Notes: generated by a model not told the origin, from the letters alone. A stretch of DNA of 49,721 nt from an uncultured Pelagibacteraceae bacterium (GCA_902629535.1 CACORD010000005.1:1-49721); one strand, 5' to 3'; shown: positions 1 to 8,524, numbered from the stretch's first letter. Translations and numbers: made by a program.

Positions 1-1
1 A

Positions 2-1987
2 AGTGGTGAAAAAATTAAGATAAAATCCAAAGATAAATGCTACGTTATTTTTGCAGCGCCACAAAACAATATGCTGGTATCTGAGCAAAATCCTTCAAGC
101 GATTTAACAATATTCATTAAAAGATATAAAATAGTTAATGATAAAGAATTATCAATAATTCCTGATCCTATTTATGAGCCAAATTATGAGGAAAATATTG
201 AGAGACAAACTGCAATTTCATTTGAGGTTAAAGAGGGAGATTTTATTCAAGTAATAAGTCCAGCAGGTAGACAATGCTCTGACTTTGTGGCGTTCGATAC
301 AAAAAAACTTGATAAGAAAGTTGAAAAGGGTCTTGATTGGCAAACAACGAGAACTTTTATGGGAAATACTTTTCCAGGTCCTGGTTTATTTTCAAAATTT
401 TATGACACCGATCATGAACCGTTAGTTGAAGTCATAAGAGATACTGTTGGAAAACATGATACATTTAATCTAGCTTGTACCTCAAAATATTATGAAGACG
501 CAGGCTATTTTGGTCATCCTAATTGCTCTGAAAACTTAAATAATGCAATGGCAAAATATGGTGTTCAAAAACAAAAAGGATGGCAGGCTATCAATTTATT
601 TTTTAATACTTCAGCAACAGGTTTAAATTCGGTAATTTCAGATGAGTCATACGCAAGGCCTGGGGATTATGTAATGTTCAGAGCTTTAAAAGATTTAACC
701 ATTGGGACAACAGCTTGTCCTAGTGATATCGATGCATGTAATTCATGGAATCCAACAGATATTTTTGTTAGAACCTATGACAAAAAAAAAGAATTTTCAA
801 AATCTTTTGCATTTAGAATGAAAACAGACTCTGAAAAAAAACTTACTAGAAACTCTGGCTTTCACGAAAAAACCTCTAAGCTTACTAGAAATTTTATTGA
901 TGCTAGAGGTTTTTGGCTACCTAATGATTATACCAAGCATGGAGTTGTAGAAGAGTACAACGCTTGTAGAGAAAAAGCAGTCTTAATTGATTTATCAGCT
1001 TTAAGAAAATTTGAAATAATAGGTCCTGATGCTGAGGAATTAATGAACTACACACTAACAAGAAACATAAAAAAACTTGCAGTTGGTCAAGTTGTTTATT
1101 CTGCAATGTGTTATGAAAATGGAATGATGTTTGATGATGGTACATTGTTAAGATTAAGTGAAACTGGTTTTAGATGGATTTGTGGAGATGAATATGCTGG
1201 TGAATGGCTTAAAGAAATAGCTAAAAAGAAAAACTTTAAGGTCAATGTTAAGAATTCCACAGATCAAATTAGTAACGTATCAATACAAGGCCCAAAAAGT
1301 AGAGATATATTAAAAAAACTAATTTTTACTCCACCAACACAACCATCTATAGATGAACTAGAATGGTTCAGATTTACCATTTGTAGAATTGAAAACCTTC
1401 AAGGTATTCCATTAATTGTATCAAGAACAGGATATACTGGTGAACTAGGTTATGAAGTATGGTGTCATCCAAGTCATGCCTCTGAGGTTTGGGATAAACT
1501 TATGGAAGCTGGAAAAAATGAGGGCTTAATTCCAGCTGGATTTGCAGCCTTAGATAAACTTAGAATTGAAGCTGGTTTAATTTTATTTGGTAATGAATTT
1601 GATGGTCAACAAGATCCTTTTGAAGCTGGAATAGGTTTTGCTGTTCCTTTAAAAACTAAAGAGGAAGATTTTATTGGTAAAGAGGTTTTAAAAGAAAGAA
1701 AAGCAAATCCTCAAAAAAAACTTGTGGGTCTAGAACTTATTGGTAAAGAGGCAGCTGGACATGGTGATTGTGTTCATGTTGGCAGATCTCAAGTAGGTGT
1801 GATAACTAGTGGTTGTTTATCTACAACTTTAAATAAAAACATAGCTTTATGTAGAATCGATGCTCAGTACTCAAATGAAGGAACTGAAGTTGAGGTTGGT
1901 AAAATTGATGGTCATCAAAAAAGAATTACCGCAAAAGTAGTTGGATTTCCACATTTTGATCCGAAGAAAACAAGGGTCAGATCTTAA
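2..1987 (+). CDS. DUF1989-GcvT fusion, folate-dependent aminomethyltransferase-like (5' partial)
   Basis: The first ATG is at base 71, but the same frame is open back to base 2 and reads SGEKIKIKSKDKCYVIFAAP, which looks like continuous protein, so the true start lies outside the window. The N-terminal third matches DUF1989 (urea-carboxylase-associated family) with the Cys motifs GRQCSDF, ACTSKYY and HPNCSENL. From about base 870 a GcvT/DMGDH-type folate-binding domain follows, with YENGMMFDD (Asp-Asp at bases 1133-1138, where the family's catalytic Asp sits) and RTGYTGELGYE. GcvT proteins transfer a one-carbon unit from an amine to tetrahydrofolate. The domain order is clear; the substrate is unknown. 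The stop overlaps the next start as TAATG, suggesting translational coupling. The FAD oxidoreductase two genes on fits as a partner. Confidence 0.85.
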   Translation, partial: SGEKIKIKSKDKCYVIFAAPQNNMLVSEQNPSSDLTIFIKRYKIVNDKELSIIPDPIYEPNYEENIERQTAISFEVKEGDFIQVISPAGRQCSDFVAFDTKKLDKKVEKGLDWQTTRTFMGNTFPGPGLFSKFYDTDHEPLVEVIRDTVGKHDTFNLACTSKYYEDAGYFGHPNCSENLNNAMAKYGVQKQKGWQAINLFFNTSATGLNSVISDESYARPGDYVMFRALKDLTIGTTACPSDIDACNSWNPTDIFVRTYDKKKEFSKSFAFRMKTDSEKKLTRNSGFHEKTSKLTRNFIDARGFWLPNDYTKHGVVEEYNACREKAVLIDLSALRKFEIIGPDAEELMNYTLTRNIKKLAVGQVVYSAMCYENGMMFDDGTLLRLSETGFRWICGDEYAGEWLKEIAKKKNFKVNVKNSTDQISNVSIQGPKSRDILKKLIFTPPTQPSIDELEWFRFTICRIENLQGIPLIVSRTGYTGELGYEVWCHPSHASEVWDKLMEAGKNEGLIPAGFAALDKLRIEAGLILFGNEFDGQQDPFEAGIGFAVPLKTKEEDFIGKEVLKERKANPQKKLVGLELIGKEAAGHGDCVHVGRSQVGVITSGCLSTTLNKNIALCRIDAQYSNEGTEVEVGKIDGHQKRITAKVVGFPHFDPKKTRVRS

Positions 1988-2337
1988 TGCCAAAATCAGC
2001 GAAGGATTTACTAGAATTTTGGGAAGATCAAATGAAACTTTCTCATACTTCTAGTAATTACTTTTTTAGAAAATCACCTTCACATTATCATATGATGCTT
2101 TTAGTGATGCATGCGTATAAATATGAGGAAAATCTTACTGTTGAAGAACTTAAAACTAAACTATTTAAAACTTCACGTCCAAAGTCAGCTTTGATGATAA
2201 ATGAGGCTTGTGAAAAAGGTTTTTTCTTTTTAGAAAAAACCTCAAATGACCAAAGAAAAAAACACATTAAACCAAGTGAAAGTTTCATTAACGAGTTCAA
2301 TAATTATATAGAAACGCTAAAACATCTAAGTTTTTAA
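1987..2337 (+). CDS. Small winged-helix-like protein, possible regulator
   Basis: This 116-aa protein has no signal peptide or membrane segment. The central part (LTVEELKTKLFKTSRPKSA, then LINEACEKGF-like and a charged turn around DQRKKHIKPSE) has the helix-turn-helix plus wing pattern of MarR-type regulators, including a basic 'RKKHIKPSE' wing resembling the family's D-x-R-x-x-x-x-x-L-T-x-x-G segment. That fold call is inference from pattern, not a firm match. The start overlaps the previous stop as TAATG, so it is probably made with the GcvT fusion. Its position inside the amine cluster makes it a candidate local regulator. It could instead be a small accessory subunit. Confidence 0.6.
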   Translation: MPKSAKDLLEFWEDQMKLSHTSSNYFFRKSPSHYHMMLLVMHAYKYEENLTVEELKTKLFKTSRPKSALMINEACEKGFFFLEKTSNDQRKKHIKPSESFINEFNNYIETLKHLSF

Positions 2338-2340
2338 TAT

Positions 2341-2380
2341 TTGTACAAGTTTTACTTATATTTTTTATATATATAAAAAA
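2341..2380. promoter_or_regulatory. AT-rich intergenic region with two palindromes
   Basis: The 80-bp gap before the FAD gene contains the palindrome TTGTACAA (2341-2348) and a perfect 20-bp A/T-only palindrome (2361-2380). TTGTAC followed 17 bp later by TTTATA (2364-2369) could be a weak sigma-70-type promoter. The long palindrome is low-complexity and may be chance or a weak terminator of the upstream pair. Confidence 0.3.
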
Positions 2381-2417
2381 CTATATATTTAAGTCGCACG
2401 AAAAATAAAGTTTAACT

Positions 2418-3743
2418 ATGTCATTACCGACAAAAGCAAAAGTAGTAATAATCGGTGGAGGTATCCACGGTTTAAGCACTGCTTGGAAATTATCTGAAAC
2501 TTATAAAAATCCAGGAGACATTATTGTTCTCGAGAAAAAAGATACTGCAGCTGGAGCAAGTGGAATTGCATGTGGAGTAGTTAGAAATAATTATTTTCAA
2601 CCAGCAATGAGAGAATTGATGGCTCACTCAGTCTCCGTTTGGGAAAGTGATCCAAAAGCATTTAAATATAATCCTGTTGGTTATCTACAAATTTCACCAG
2701 AGGTTATGCATGAAGACGTTGCAACTATTTATAAACAACAAAAAGCAATTGGATATGAATCTGATTTTATAGAAGGTGAGAAAGATTGTATGAAATATAT
2801 GAAGGGCATGTTTGATGACTGGCAAGCTCAAGGAATTACTTCAATCCTTCATGAAAAAAAAGGTGGATATGCTTTTAATAAAGACTCGATTAAAGCTTTA
2901 GAAAATAAATCTACTTCTAATGGTGTCCAAGTAATGAAAGGTGTAAAAGTTACAGGATTTAAAAGAGGAAGTAATAGTAAAGCAGTTACAGGAGTTGAAA
3001 CTGATAAAGGTACAATCGATTGTGAACAAGTAGTAATTGGGGCAGGACCATGGGCTAGAGATTTTTGGAATATGTTGGAATTACCTAAAACAGCAAACAT
3101 TAAAGGCAAAGATGGTAAAATGCATGTAACTGACATGTGGACTTATTGGATGCTTCAAGAAGGTGTTATTGGCGTTGAGCCAGATTTCTTAAAAACAAAT
3201 GATGGAAAACAGCCACCTGTAGTTCATGTAGACTCAACTGCACCATTGTATTCAGATAAAACAAAAAAATTAATTACAGATAAAATTTGGGGAATTTATT
3301 ATAAGCCTGATATTGATGGACTAGGAGTTCAAGGGGGAACATCACCTTACATTGTAAAAAAACATTTTGATCAGGTGAATGTTGACCCTTATGGAATTGA
3401 GTCTCCAGAATATCAAACTACAGATGCATTTAGTGAAATGTGGTGCTCTGCCCTTGCACATTGCCAAAAAAGATTTGAGGGAAAATCAGACTTGTATAGA
3501 AAAGGTCCATCAGGTGGTCTTGGGTGCATGACACCAGACTCTTTTCCAATCTTTGATAGATTTTTTGAAAACGTATACATGATTGCCGATGCTAACCATG
3601 GCTATAAAATGATTGGCGTTGGAGAACTTGTAGCAAAAGAAATTCTTGGTACTGAAAGTGATTTATTAAAACCGTTTAGATTCAACCGTTACGAGAAGGG
3701 AGAATTACACCCTACTTCGAACAGTCCGTTTCCTTGGAGCTAA
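2418..3743 (+). CDS. FAD-dependent amine oxidoreductase (sarcosine oxidase beta / DAO family)
   Basis: This 441-aa cytoplasmic protein starts with an ADP-binding Rossmann motif, VVIIGGGIHGLSTAW, ending in the acidic VLEK. SGIACGVVRNNYFQPAM and a late MIADANHGYKMIGVGEL segment are typical of the DAO superfamily branch holding SoxB, MgdA and dimethylglycine dehydrogenase. Such enzymes oxidise N-methyl or secondary amines to an imine or to formaldehyde. It is not fused to a folate domain, but a GcvT-domain protein is encoded just upstream, so the two may form a split dehydrogenase. No SoxD or SoxG-like small subunits are present in the window. The substrate cannot be told from sequence; N-methylglutamate, dimethylglycine and sarcosine are the plausible ones. 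Confidence 0.8.
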   Translation: MSLPTKAKVVIIGGGIHGLSTAWKLSETYKNPGDIIVLEKKDTAAGASGIACGVVRNNYFQPAMRELMAHSVSVWESDPKAFKYNPVGYLQISPEVMHEDVATIYKQQKAIGYESDFIEGEKDCMKYMKGMFDDWQAQGITSILHEKKGGYAFNKDSIKALENKSTSNGVQVMKGVKVTGFKRGSNSKAVTGVETDKGTIDCEQVVIGAGPWARDFWNMLELPKTANIKGKDGKMHVTDMWTYWMLQEGVIGVEPDFLKTNDGKQPPVVHVDSTAPLYSDKTKKLITDKIWGIYYKPDIDGLGVQGGTSPYIVKKHFDQVNVDPYGIESPEYQTTDAFSEMWCSALAHCQKRFEGKSDLYRKGPSGGLGCMTPDSFPIFDRFFENVYMIADANHGYKMIGVGELVAKEILGTESDLLKPFRFNRYEKGELHPTSNSPFPWS

Positions 3744-3745
3744 AC

Positions 3746-3786
3746 TTCAAGCCTAGACACTAATAAATTTTTCAGTTACGCTTGAA
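3746..3786. repeat. Inverted repeat TTCAAGC / GCTTGAA in the FAD-GS gap
   Basis: Seven-base arms at 3746-3752 and 3780-3786 are perfectly complementary across a 27-base spacer and begin just after the FAD gene stop. The loop is too long and there is no T-run, so it is a poor terminator. It could be an operator dyad or an mRNA structure upstream of the ligase gene. Confidence 0.3.
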
Positions 3787-3802
3787 TAAATTATAATACA
3801 TT

Positions 3803-3810
3803 GAGGGGAG
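3803..3810 (+). promoter_or_regulatory. Shine-Dalgarno GAGGGGAG fixing the ligase start
   Basis: GAGGGGAG lies two bases before ATG 3813. An in-frame TTG at 3801 would put this purine run inside the coding sequence, so ATG 3813 is preferred. Clear ribosome sites are uncommon in this window, which suggests strong translation. Confidence 0.65.
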
Positions 3811-3812
3811 AC

Positions 3813-5282
3813 ATGACCGATCTAGAAAAACACGTAAACCAACCTGGTAGAGATAAGCTAATAAAAAGAGTTCGAGAAAAAATAAAAGAATTAGGAATAA
3901 CTTATATTTATTTTCAGTTTATTTCAGTGACAGGAAGAGTGGTCGGTAAAGGTATTCCTGCAGATCATTGGGAAAGAACTGCAGAAAAAGGTTTTCAATT
4001 AGTTTACGGATCTACGGCTAATTTATTCCTAGATAGACACAATAATTATATTGGATATGGACCTGAGGCGATGGAGCTAGTAGGTATCCCTGATCCAGAA
4101 ACTTTTGTTCAACTTCCTTGGGATAAGAGAATTGGAAGAGTTTTTTGTACATGTTTTAGAAATAGAGAAGAAAGAGAAAATCCAGGTGGTCATTTAACTT
4201 CTGATTGTAGAGGAAATTTGAGAATTTTCATGGACGAATTTAAAGATAAACATGGTTTAGAATTAAGAGTTGGAACAGAGCCTGAAATGATGTGGCTTAC
4301 AAAAAATCCAGATGGAACACCGACTGGAAAAGGATTTTCAAAACCATTTTGCTATCATATAGATCAGTTTGAGTCCTTAAGACCTGTATTTATGAAAGTT
4401 ATTGAGTACGCCAATGCGATGGGCTTAGATATGATTCAAGGAGATCACGAGGATGCTCCTGGTCAATTAGAACTTAACTGGACTTTTGATAACGTTCTAA
4501 GGAATGCTGATAGATTATCAACTTACAGACAAATATGTGCTCAGGTTGCAAGAGAACATAATTTAATAGCGTGTTTCATGACAAAACCATTTATGGGAGT
4601 TTCTGCAAGTGGTTGTCATACAAATATGTCTTTATGGAAAGGTGGAAAAGTATCTGTAAATAAACTTGGCCATAAAACTTTACCTGGAGTAGAGGAGGTT
4701 TTTAGTTATGTTTCTGGTGGAACAAACACTTTCATGCCTGACACTAAAGATATGCAATTACCTGGAAAAATTGGTTTACAATCAATAGCTGGTATTATGA
4801 AACATTTACCAGCCTTAACAGCATTAGGTTCATCCACTGTAAACTCGTATAGAAGATTATGGGATCAGGGTTTTTGGGCACCTGTCTATGCAGATTGGGG
4901 ATATCAAAATAGAACTTGTGGTTTAAGAGTTTCGGCTCCTGGAAGATTTGAATACAGATCAGTTGACTCAATGCATAATCCTTATCTTTTAGGTGCAGCT
5001 TTATTAAAAGCATGTGATGAAGGTATTTCAAACAAGATGAAACCTGCGGCTCCTGAGTCAAGAAACATTTATGAAGCTCAGAAAGCAGGTAAAGATGTTA
5101 AAAAACTTCCTTTAAGTCTAGGTGAGGCTTTAGAAAGATTAGCTGAGGATGAAGTAATAAAATCTGCTATGCCAGATGAGATGTATAAAGTATTTCATTG
5201 GTATAAGAATGATGAGTGGGAAAGATTTCTTGGAGCGACAACTCAATGGGATCTTGATACTTATCTTGATTGTTTACCATAG
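3813..5282 (+). CDS. Glutamine-synthetase-like amine ligase (cluster 1)
   Basis: This 489-aa protein of the GS superfamily has the expected catalytic landmarks: VGTEPEMMWL (metal-binding Glu), HEDAPGQLELNW, the ATP-site pattern KPFMGVSASGCHTNMS, NSYRRL, and RFEYRSVDSMHNPYLLGAAL. The second His of the usual H-x-H is Asn (His269, Asn271 counted from ATG 3813). It differs clearly from the 441-aa GmaS/GlnT-type paralogue at 13845 and is unlikely to be the main assimilatory GlnA given its context. It presumably makes a gamma-glutamyl amide from glutamate, ATP and ammonia or an amine, to feed the amidotransferase/synthase trio encoded next. The exact amine is unknown. Confidence 0.85.
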   Translation: MTDLEKHVNQPGRDKLIKRVREKIKELGITYIYFQFISVTGRVVGKGIPADHWERTAEKGFQLVYGSTANLFLDRHNNYIGYGPEAMELVGIPDPETFVQLPWDKRIGRVFCTCFRNREERENPGGHLTSDCRGNLRIFMDEFKDKHGLELRVGTEPEMMWLTKNPDGTPTGKGFSKPFCYHIDQFESLRPVFMKVIEYANAMGLDMIQGDHEDAPGQLELNWTFDNVLRNADRLSTYRQICAQVAREHNLIACFMTKPFMGVSASGCHTNMSLWKGGKVSVNKLGHKTLPGVEEVFSYVSGGTNTFMPDTKDMQLPGKIGLQSIAGIMKHLPALTALGSSTVNSYRRLWDQGFWAPVYADWGYQNRTCGLRVSAPGRFEYRSVDSMHNPYLLGAALLKACDEGISNKMKPAAPESRNIYEAQKAGKDVKKLPLSLGEALERLAEDEVIKSAMPDEMYKVFHWYKNDEWERFLGATTQWDLDTYLDCLP

Positions 5283-5311
5283 GAATTTAAATATATAGAG
5301 AGGCAAGATTT

Positions 5312-6256
5312 ATGTGCGGAATTGCGGGTTTAATACATAGAAACAAATCTTCTAACGTTGGTTCAGAATTGCAAGGTATGTTACAAGCCTTAAAACATAG
5401 AGGTGAAGATTCAACTGGTTACGCTCTATATGGAGACACCGACGGTAAAAATTTTATTGCAAGGATTAAGATAGGTGAAAATGTTGGTGAAGGTAGTTCA
5501 TCAGTCGCTGAAGATGTATCTGTTTATGATGAAAGAAAAAAAGTTGTTGATGATTGTATTAAAGAACTTGGTGCTAAAATTGTAAAAGAAGAGAGAACAC
5601 TTCCTTATTCTTTAAGATATGAAATTGAGTATAATAAAAAAGACTTATTAGAGTTTTCACAAAAAATAGAGAGCATTCCTGGTGTTGAGATTTTATCAAT
5701 GGGTAAATCTTTGGAAGTTATTAAAGATTTAGGAAATGCTAAAATGGTTTGTGAAAGATATAATCTAGATAAATTAATTGGAACGCACGCGATAGGTCAT
5801 GCTCGAATGGCTACAGAATCTGGGGTAGATATTAAGTCTGCTCACCCATTCTGGGGATATCCTTTTAGTGATGTTTCTGTAGTACATAATGGCCAATTAA
5901 CAAATTATTGGAACAACAGAAGAGTTCTAGAAAACAAAGGAATGAGATTTATGTCTGAGTGTGACTCAGAGTTAATAGCAGTTTACTTAGCAGAAAAAAT
6001 GAGAAGTGGCGCGACTCTTGAAGAAGGTATGAAAGAGTCTCTATCTGGTCTTGATGGGGTTTTTACATATTTTGTTGCAACAAAAAATTCTTTGGGAATG
6101 GCTAAAGACACAATGGCAGCAAAACCTTTGGTCTTATACGAGTCTGATGATTTGGTAGCGATGGGTTCGGAAGAGATAGCAATCAGATCTGTTCTGCCTC
6201 AAGAAATAGACACTTATGATCCTTTCGATGGAGAAGTTAAAGTATGGCAAATTTAA
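5312..6256 (+). CDS. glxB: Class II glutamine amidotransferase subunit, MgsA/GlxB-like (cluster 1)
   Basis: The 314-aa protein begins MCGIAGLIHR, giving the N-terminal nucleophile Cys of class II (Ntn) amidotransferases, and continues with LKHRGEDSTG, HAIGHARMATES and VVHNGQLTN. These form the glutamine-binding pocket and oxyanion loop. In full-length glutamate synthase this is the first domain; here it is a separate subunit, as in GlxB and MgsA. It should release ammonia or an alkylamine from a gamma-glutamyl amide and pass it to the synthase subunit. It overlaps the next gene by 13 bp. A paralogue lies at 10921. Whether it uses glutamine or an alkylamide is not visible. Confidence 0.85.
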   Translation: MCGIAGLIHRNKSSNVGSELQGMLQALKHRGEDSTGYALYGDTDGKNFIARIKIGENVGEGSSSVAEDVSVYDERKKVVDDCIKELGAKIVKEERTLPYSLRYEIEYNKKDLLEFSQKIESIPGVEILSMGKSLEVIKDLGNAKMVCERYNLDKLIGTHAIGHARMATESGVDIKSAHPFWGYPFSDVSVVHNGQLTNYWNNRRVLENKGMRFMSECDSELIAVYLAEKMRSGATLEEGMKESLSGLDGVFTYFVATKNSLGMAKDTMAAKPLVLYESDDLVAMGSEEIAIRSVLPQEIDTYDPFDGEVKVWQI

Positions 6257-7098
6257 AAAATGTAACAAAAAAAACTAAAGCCCAAGAAATGGGTATGCAT
6301 ACTGAAGTTCTAACTGGAAGAACACAACAAAAGTTTTTTAATCCAGATGAGGCTGAAAATTTTTTCTACTTTGGAACCTATGATGTTGATTTCAATAAAA
6401 GAACTGATCTTGATGTTAAGGACATGACAGCAGCTGAAGCAAACAAAAAAATTGATGGATTAATGAGTGAAGGTTACGGAACAATAGTAATTAAAAATCC
6501 ACAGGGAAAACATAGTTTGGGAGTAGGAATACTAAACAAATTAAATTTAATTTTTGAAGGAAGTTTGGGATATTTTGGAATAGGATCTTGTGATGGGCCA
6601 GTAGTAAGAATTAATGGAAGAGTTGGTTGGTCTTGTGCAGAAAATCTAATGGCTGGAAAAGTTGTTATAGAAAAAAATGCAGGTTCATGTTTTGGCGCAG
6701 CCATAAGAGGTGGTGACTTAATTTGTAAAGGAAGTGTTGGAGCTAGAACAGGTATTGATATGAAAGGTGGAACAATCATAATTGGTGGTGATGCAGGAGC
6801 TTTTACGGGATTTATGATGCAAAGAGGTCGAATTATAATCCTAGGTGATGTTGGGATAAACCTAGGTGATTCTATGTATGATGGTACCATTTTCATTGGT
6901 GGTGAAATTGGATCATACGGAAGTGATGCTGTCCCTTCAGAATTGACGAAAAGTGATCAAGATTGGTTAAAAAGAAAGTTAAAAGTTGCCGAAATTGGAG
7001 CAAACTTTGATGTTAGCAAGATGACAAAAGTAGTCGCAGGGAAAAAACTATGGAATTATGATAACTTAGAACCTACAGAGAAAAAAGGAGCAATTTAA
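6244..7098 (+). CDS. glxC: GXGXG beta-helix subunit, MgsB/GlxC-like (cluster 1)
   Basis: The 284-aa protein has many G-x-x-G repeats from about residue 90 onward (GYFGIGSCDG, SVGARTGIDMKGG, GDVGINLGDSMYDG), the right-handed beta-helix GXGXG domain that forms the C-terminus of glutamate synthase large subunits. As a free subunit it structurally links the amidotransferase and FMN subunits. It is about 60 residues longer at the N-terminus than its paralogue at 11802 (225 aa). Its start overlaps the previous gene by 13 bp and its stop overlaps the next start as TAATG, so the three subunits are probably co-translated in a fixed ratio. Confidence 0.85.
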   Translation: MANLKNVTKKTKAQEMGMHTEVLTGRTQQKFFNPDEAENFFYFGTYDVDFNKRTDLDVKDMTAAEANKKIDGLMSEGYGTIVIKNPQGKHSLGVGILNKLNLIFEGSLGYFGIGSCDGPVVRINGRVGWSCAENLMAGKVVIEKNAGSCFGAAIRGGDLICKGSVGARTGIDMKGGTIIIGGDAGAFTGFMMQRGRIIILGDVGINLGDSMYDGTIFIGGEIGSYGSDAVPSELTKSDQDWLKRKLKVAEIGANFDVSKMTKVVAGKKLWNYDNLEPTEKKGAI

Positions 7099-8516
7099 TG
7101 GCTAAGAAAAAAAAGAAGAAAAAAAGTAACGGTAAACTTAAAGCAAATGTCGGTGGTAAAGCTGATGTTCATTTAAATAACAATGGCGGAAGAAACAAAA
7201 GTTTACTTGGCCATAACGCAATTTTTACACCTGAAGTTATAGACGATATTCATATTAAATCACAGTTAGGAAGATACAGAATGCGTGGAATGGCGCTTAT
7301 GAAAAAAATTCCAACTTTTGACGATCTTGTTTTTCTTCCTGGAACTTTAACAAGATTTGTAATCGAAGGTTATAGAGAAAAGTGTGAAACTAAAACTGTG
7401 ATTGGGCCACGATGTGAAAACCCAATTGAATTAGATATTCCTGTATATATCACTGGAATGAGTTTCGGAGCATTATCTTATGAAGCAAAAACTGCTTTAG
7501 CACGTGGAGCTACAATGGCTGGAAGTGCTACCTGCTCTGGTGAAGGTGGTATGATTCCAGATGAAAGAAGATATTCTGAAAAATGGTTCTATCAATGTAT
7601 TCAATCAAGATACGGATTTAACCCACACCATGCACAACTTGCAGATGGAATAGAAGTATTTATTGGACAAGGTCAAAAAGTAGGTATGGGCGGACATTTA
7701 ATGGGCCAAAAAGTTACTGATCAAGTTGCAGAAATGAGATCATTGCCATCTGGTATTGACCAAAGATCTCCTGCGAGACATCCTGATTGGCTAGGTCCAG
7801 ATGACTTGGCTTTAAAAGTTGAAGAATTAAGACAATTAACAAAAAACAAAGTTCCAATTCAATTAAAGTTAGGAGCTTCTAAAGTTTATGATGATGTCCG
7901 TATGGCTGCAAAGTGTGATCCTGATTCAATTTACCTTGATGGTATGGAAGGATCTACAGGTGCAGGTCCACATATTGCTGCTGCAAATACAGGTATTCCT
8001 GGAATAGCTGCTATAAGAGAGGCAAGACGAGCTATTGATGATGTTGGAAAAACAGGAAAAGTAACATTGATTTATGCTGGTGGAGTAAGAGATGGAGCAG
8101 ATATGGCTAAAGCTCTTGCATTAGGTGCGGATGCAATTGCTATTGGAACTGGATCCATGATTGCTTTAAATTGTAATAAAGACATACCAGAGGCAAATTT
8201 TGAAAAAGAAATGGGTGTTAAAGCTGGAGAGTGTTATCACTGCCATACAGGTAGATGTCCTGTCGGTGTTGCAACACAAGATCCAAAACTTAGAGCACGA
8301 TTAAATCCTGATGATGCTGCAATAAGAGTTTATAATTATCTTCACTCAATGACACTTGAAGCGCAATTGTTAGCTAGAGCGTGTGGAAAAACAAATATTC
8401 ACTCTTTAGAGCCTGAAGATTTGGCTGCACTTACTTCAGAAGCTTCAGCATTAGCTAAGGTACCATTAGCAGGAACAAATTATACTGTTGGAGTCGATAA
8501 CTATCACAAAATATAA
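7098..8516 (+). CDS. glxD: FMN glutamate-synthase-domain subunit with Fe-S cysteines (cluster 1)
   Basis: The 472-aa protein has the glutamate synthase central FMN barrel: ITGMSFGALSYEAK, GEGGMIPDERR, KLGASKVYDDV, LDGMEGSTGAGP, YAGGVRDGADMAKALALGADA. Near the C-terminus Cys379-x2-Cys382-x4-Cys387 followed by PVGVATQDP matches the Fe-S ligand loop of glutamate synthase, although the first spacing is x2 rather than the usual x5. The paralogue at 12482 has none of these cysteines. The N-terminus is an unusual lysine run after MA, encoded by an A-rich tract. Expected role: reductive transfer of ammonia or an amine to 2-oxoglutarate. The electron donor is not encoded nearby. Confidence 0.85.
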   Translation: MAKKKKKKKSNGKLKANVGGKADVHLNNNGGRNKSLLGHNAIFTPEVIDDIHIKSQLGRYRMRGMALMKKIPTFDDLVFLPGTLTRFVIEGYREKCETKTVIGPRCENPIELDIPVYITGMSFGALSYEAKTALARGATMAGSATCSGEGGMIPDERRYSEKWFYQCIQSRYGFNPHHAQLADGIEVFIGQGQKVGMGGHLMGQKVTDQVAEMRSLPSGIDQRSPARHPDWLGPDDLALKVEELRQLTKNKVPIQLKLGASKVYDDVRMAAKCDPDSIYLDGMEGSTGAGPHIAAANTGIPGIAAIREARRAIDDVGKTGKVTLIYAGGVRDGADMAKALALGADAIAIGTGSMIALNCNKDIPEANFEKEMGVKAGECYHCHTGRCPVGVATQDPKLRARLNPDDAAIRVYNYLHSMTLEAQLLARACGKTNIHSLEPEDLAALTSEASALAKVPLAGTNYTVGVDNYHKI

Positions 8517-8524
8517 TTTTTATT

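Noticed and set aside
2361..2380. 20-bp perfect palindrome as a terminator
   Set aside because: It is only A and T, so the hairpin would be weak; low-complexity chance is the simpler reading. It is kept only as a weak regulatory candidate.
3792..3797. Perfect TATAAT before the cluster 1 ligase as a promoter
   Set aside because: Transcription would start within the ribosome site at about 3804, leaving an unusably short leader, and the -35 position (TTTTCA) is poor. In AT-rich DNA this hexamer is expected often.
3801..3812. TTG at 3801 as the ligase start
   Set aside because: It would place the purine-rich GAGGGGAG ribosome site inside the coding region; ATG 3813 is correctly spaced.
6474..6896. 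140-codon minus-strand open frame inside the GXGXG gene
   Set aside because: Its Pro/Ile-rich translation is the mirror of the Gly-rich repeat of the real gene. A similar mirror lies at 11975-12217 in the paralogue.
7101..7135. Frameshift in the A-rich tract at the start of the FMN subunit
   Set aside because: The frame from ATG 7098 runs intact through the tract into conserved sequence, and the TAATG overlap with the upstream stop supports that start.
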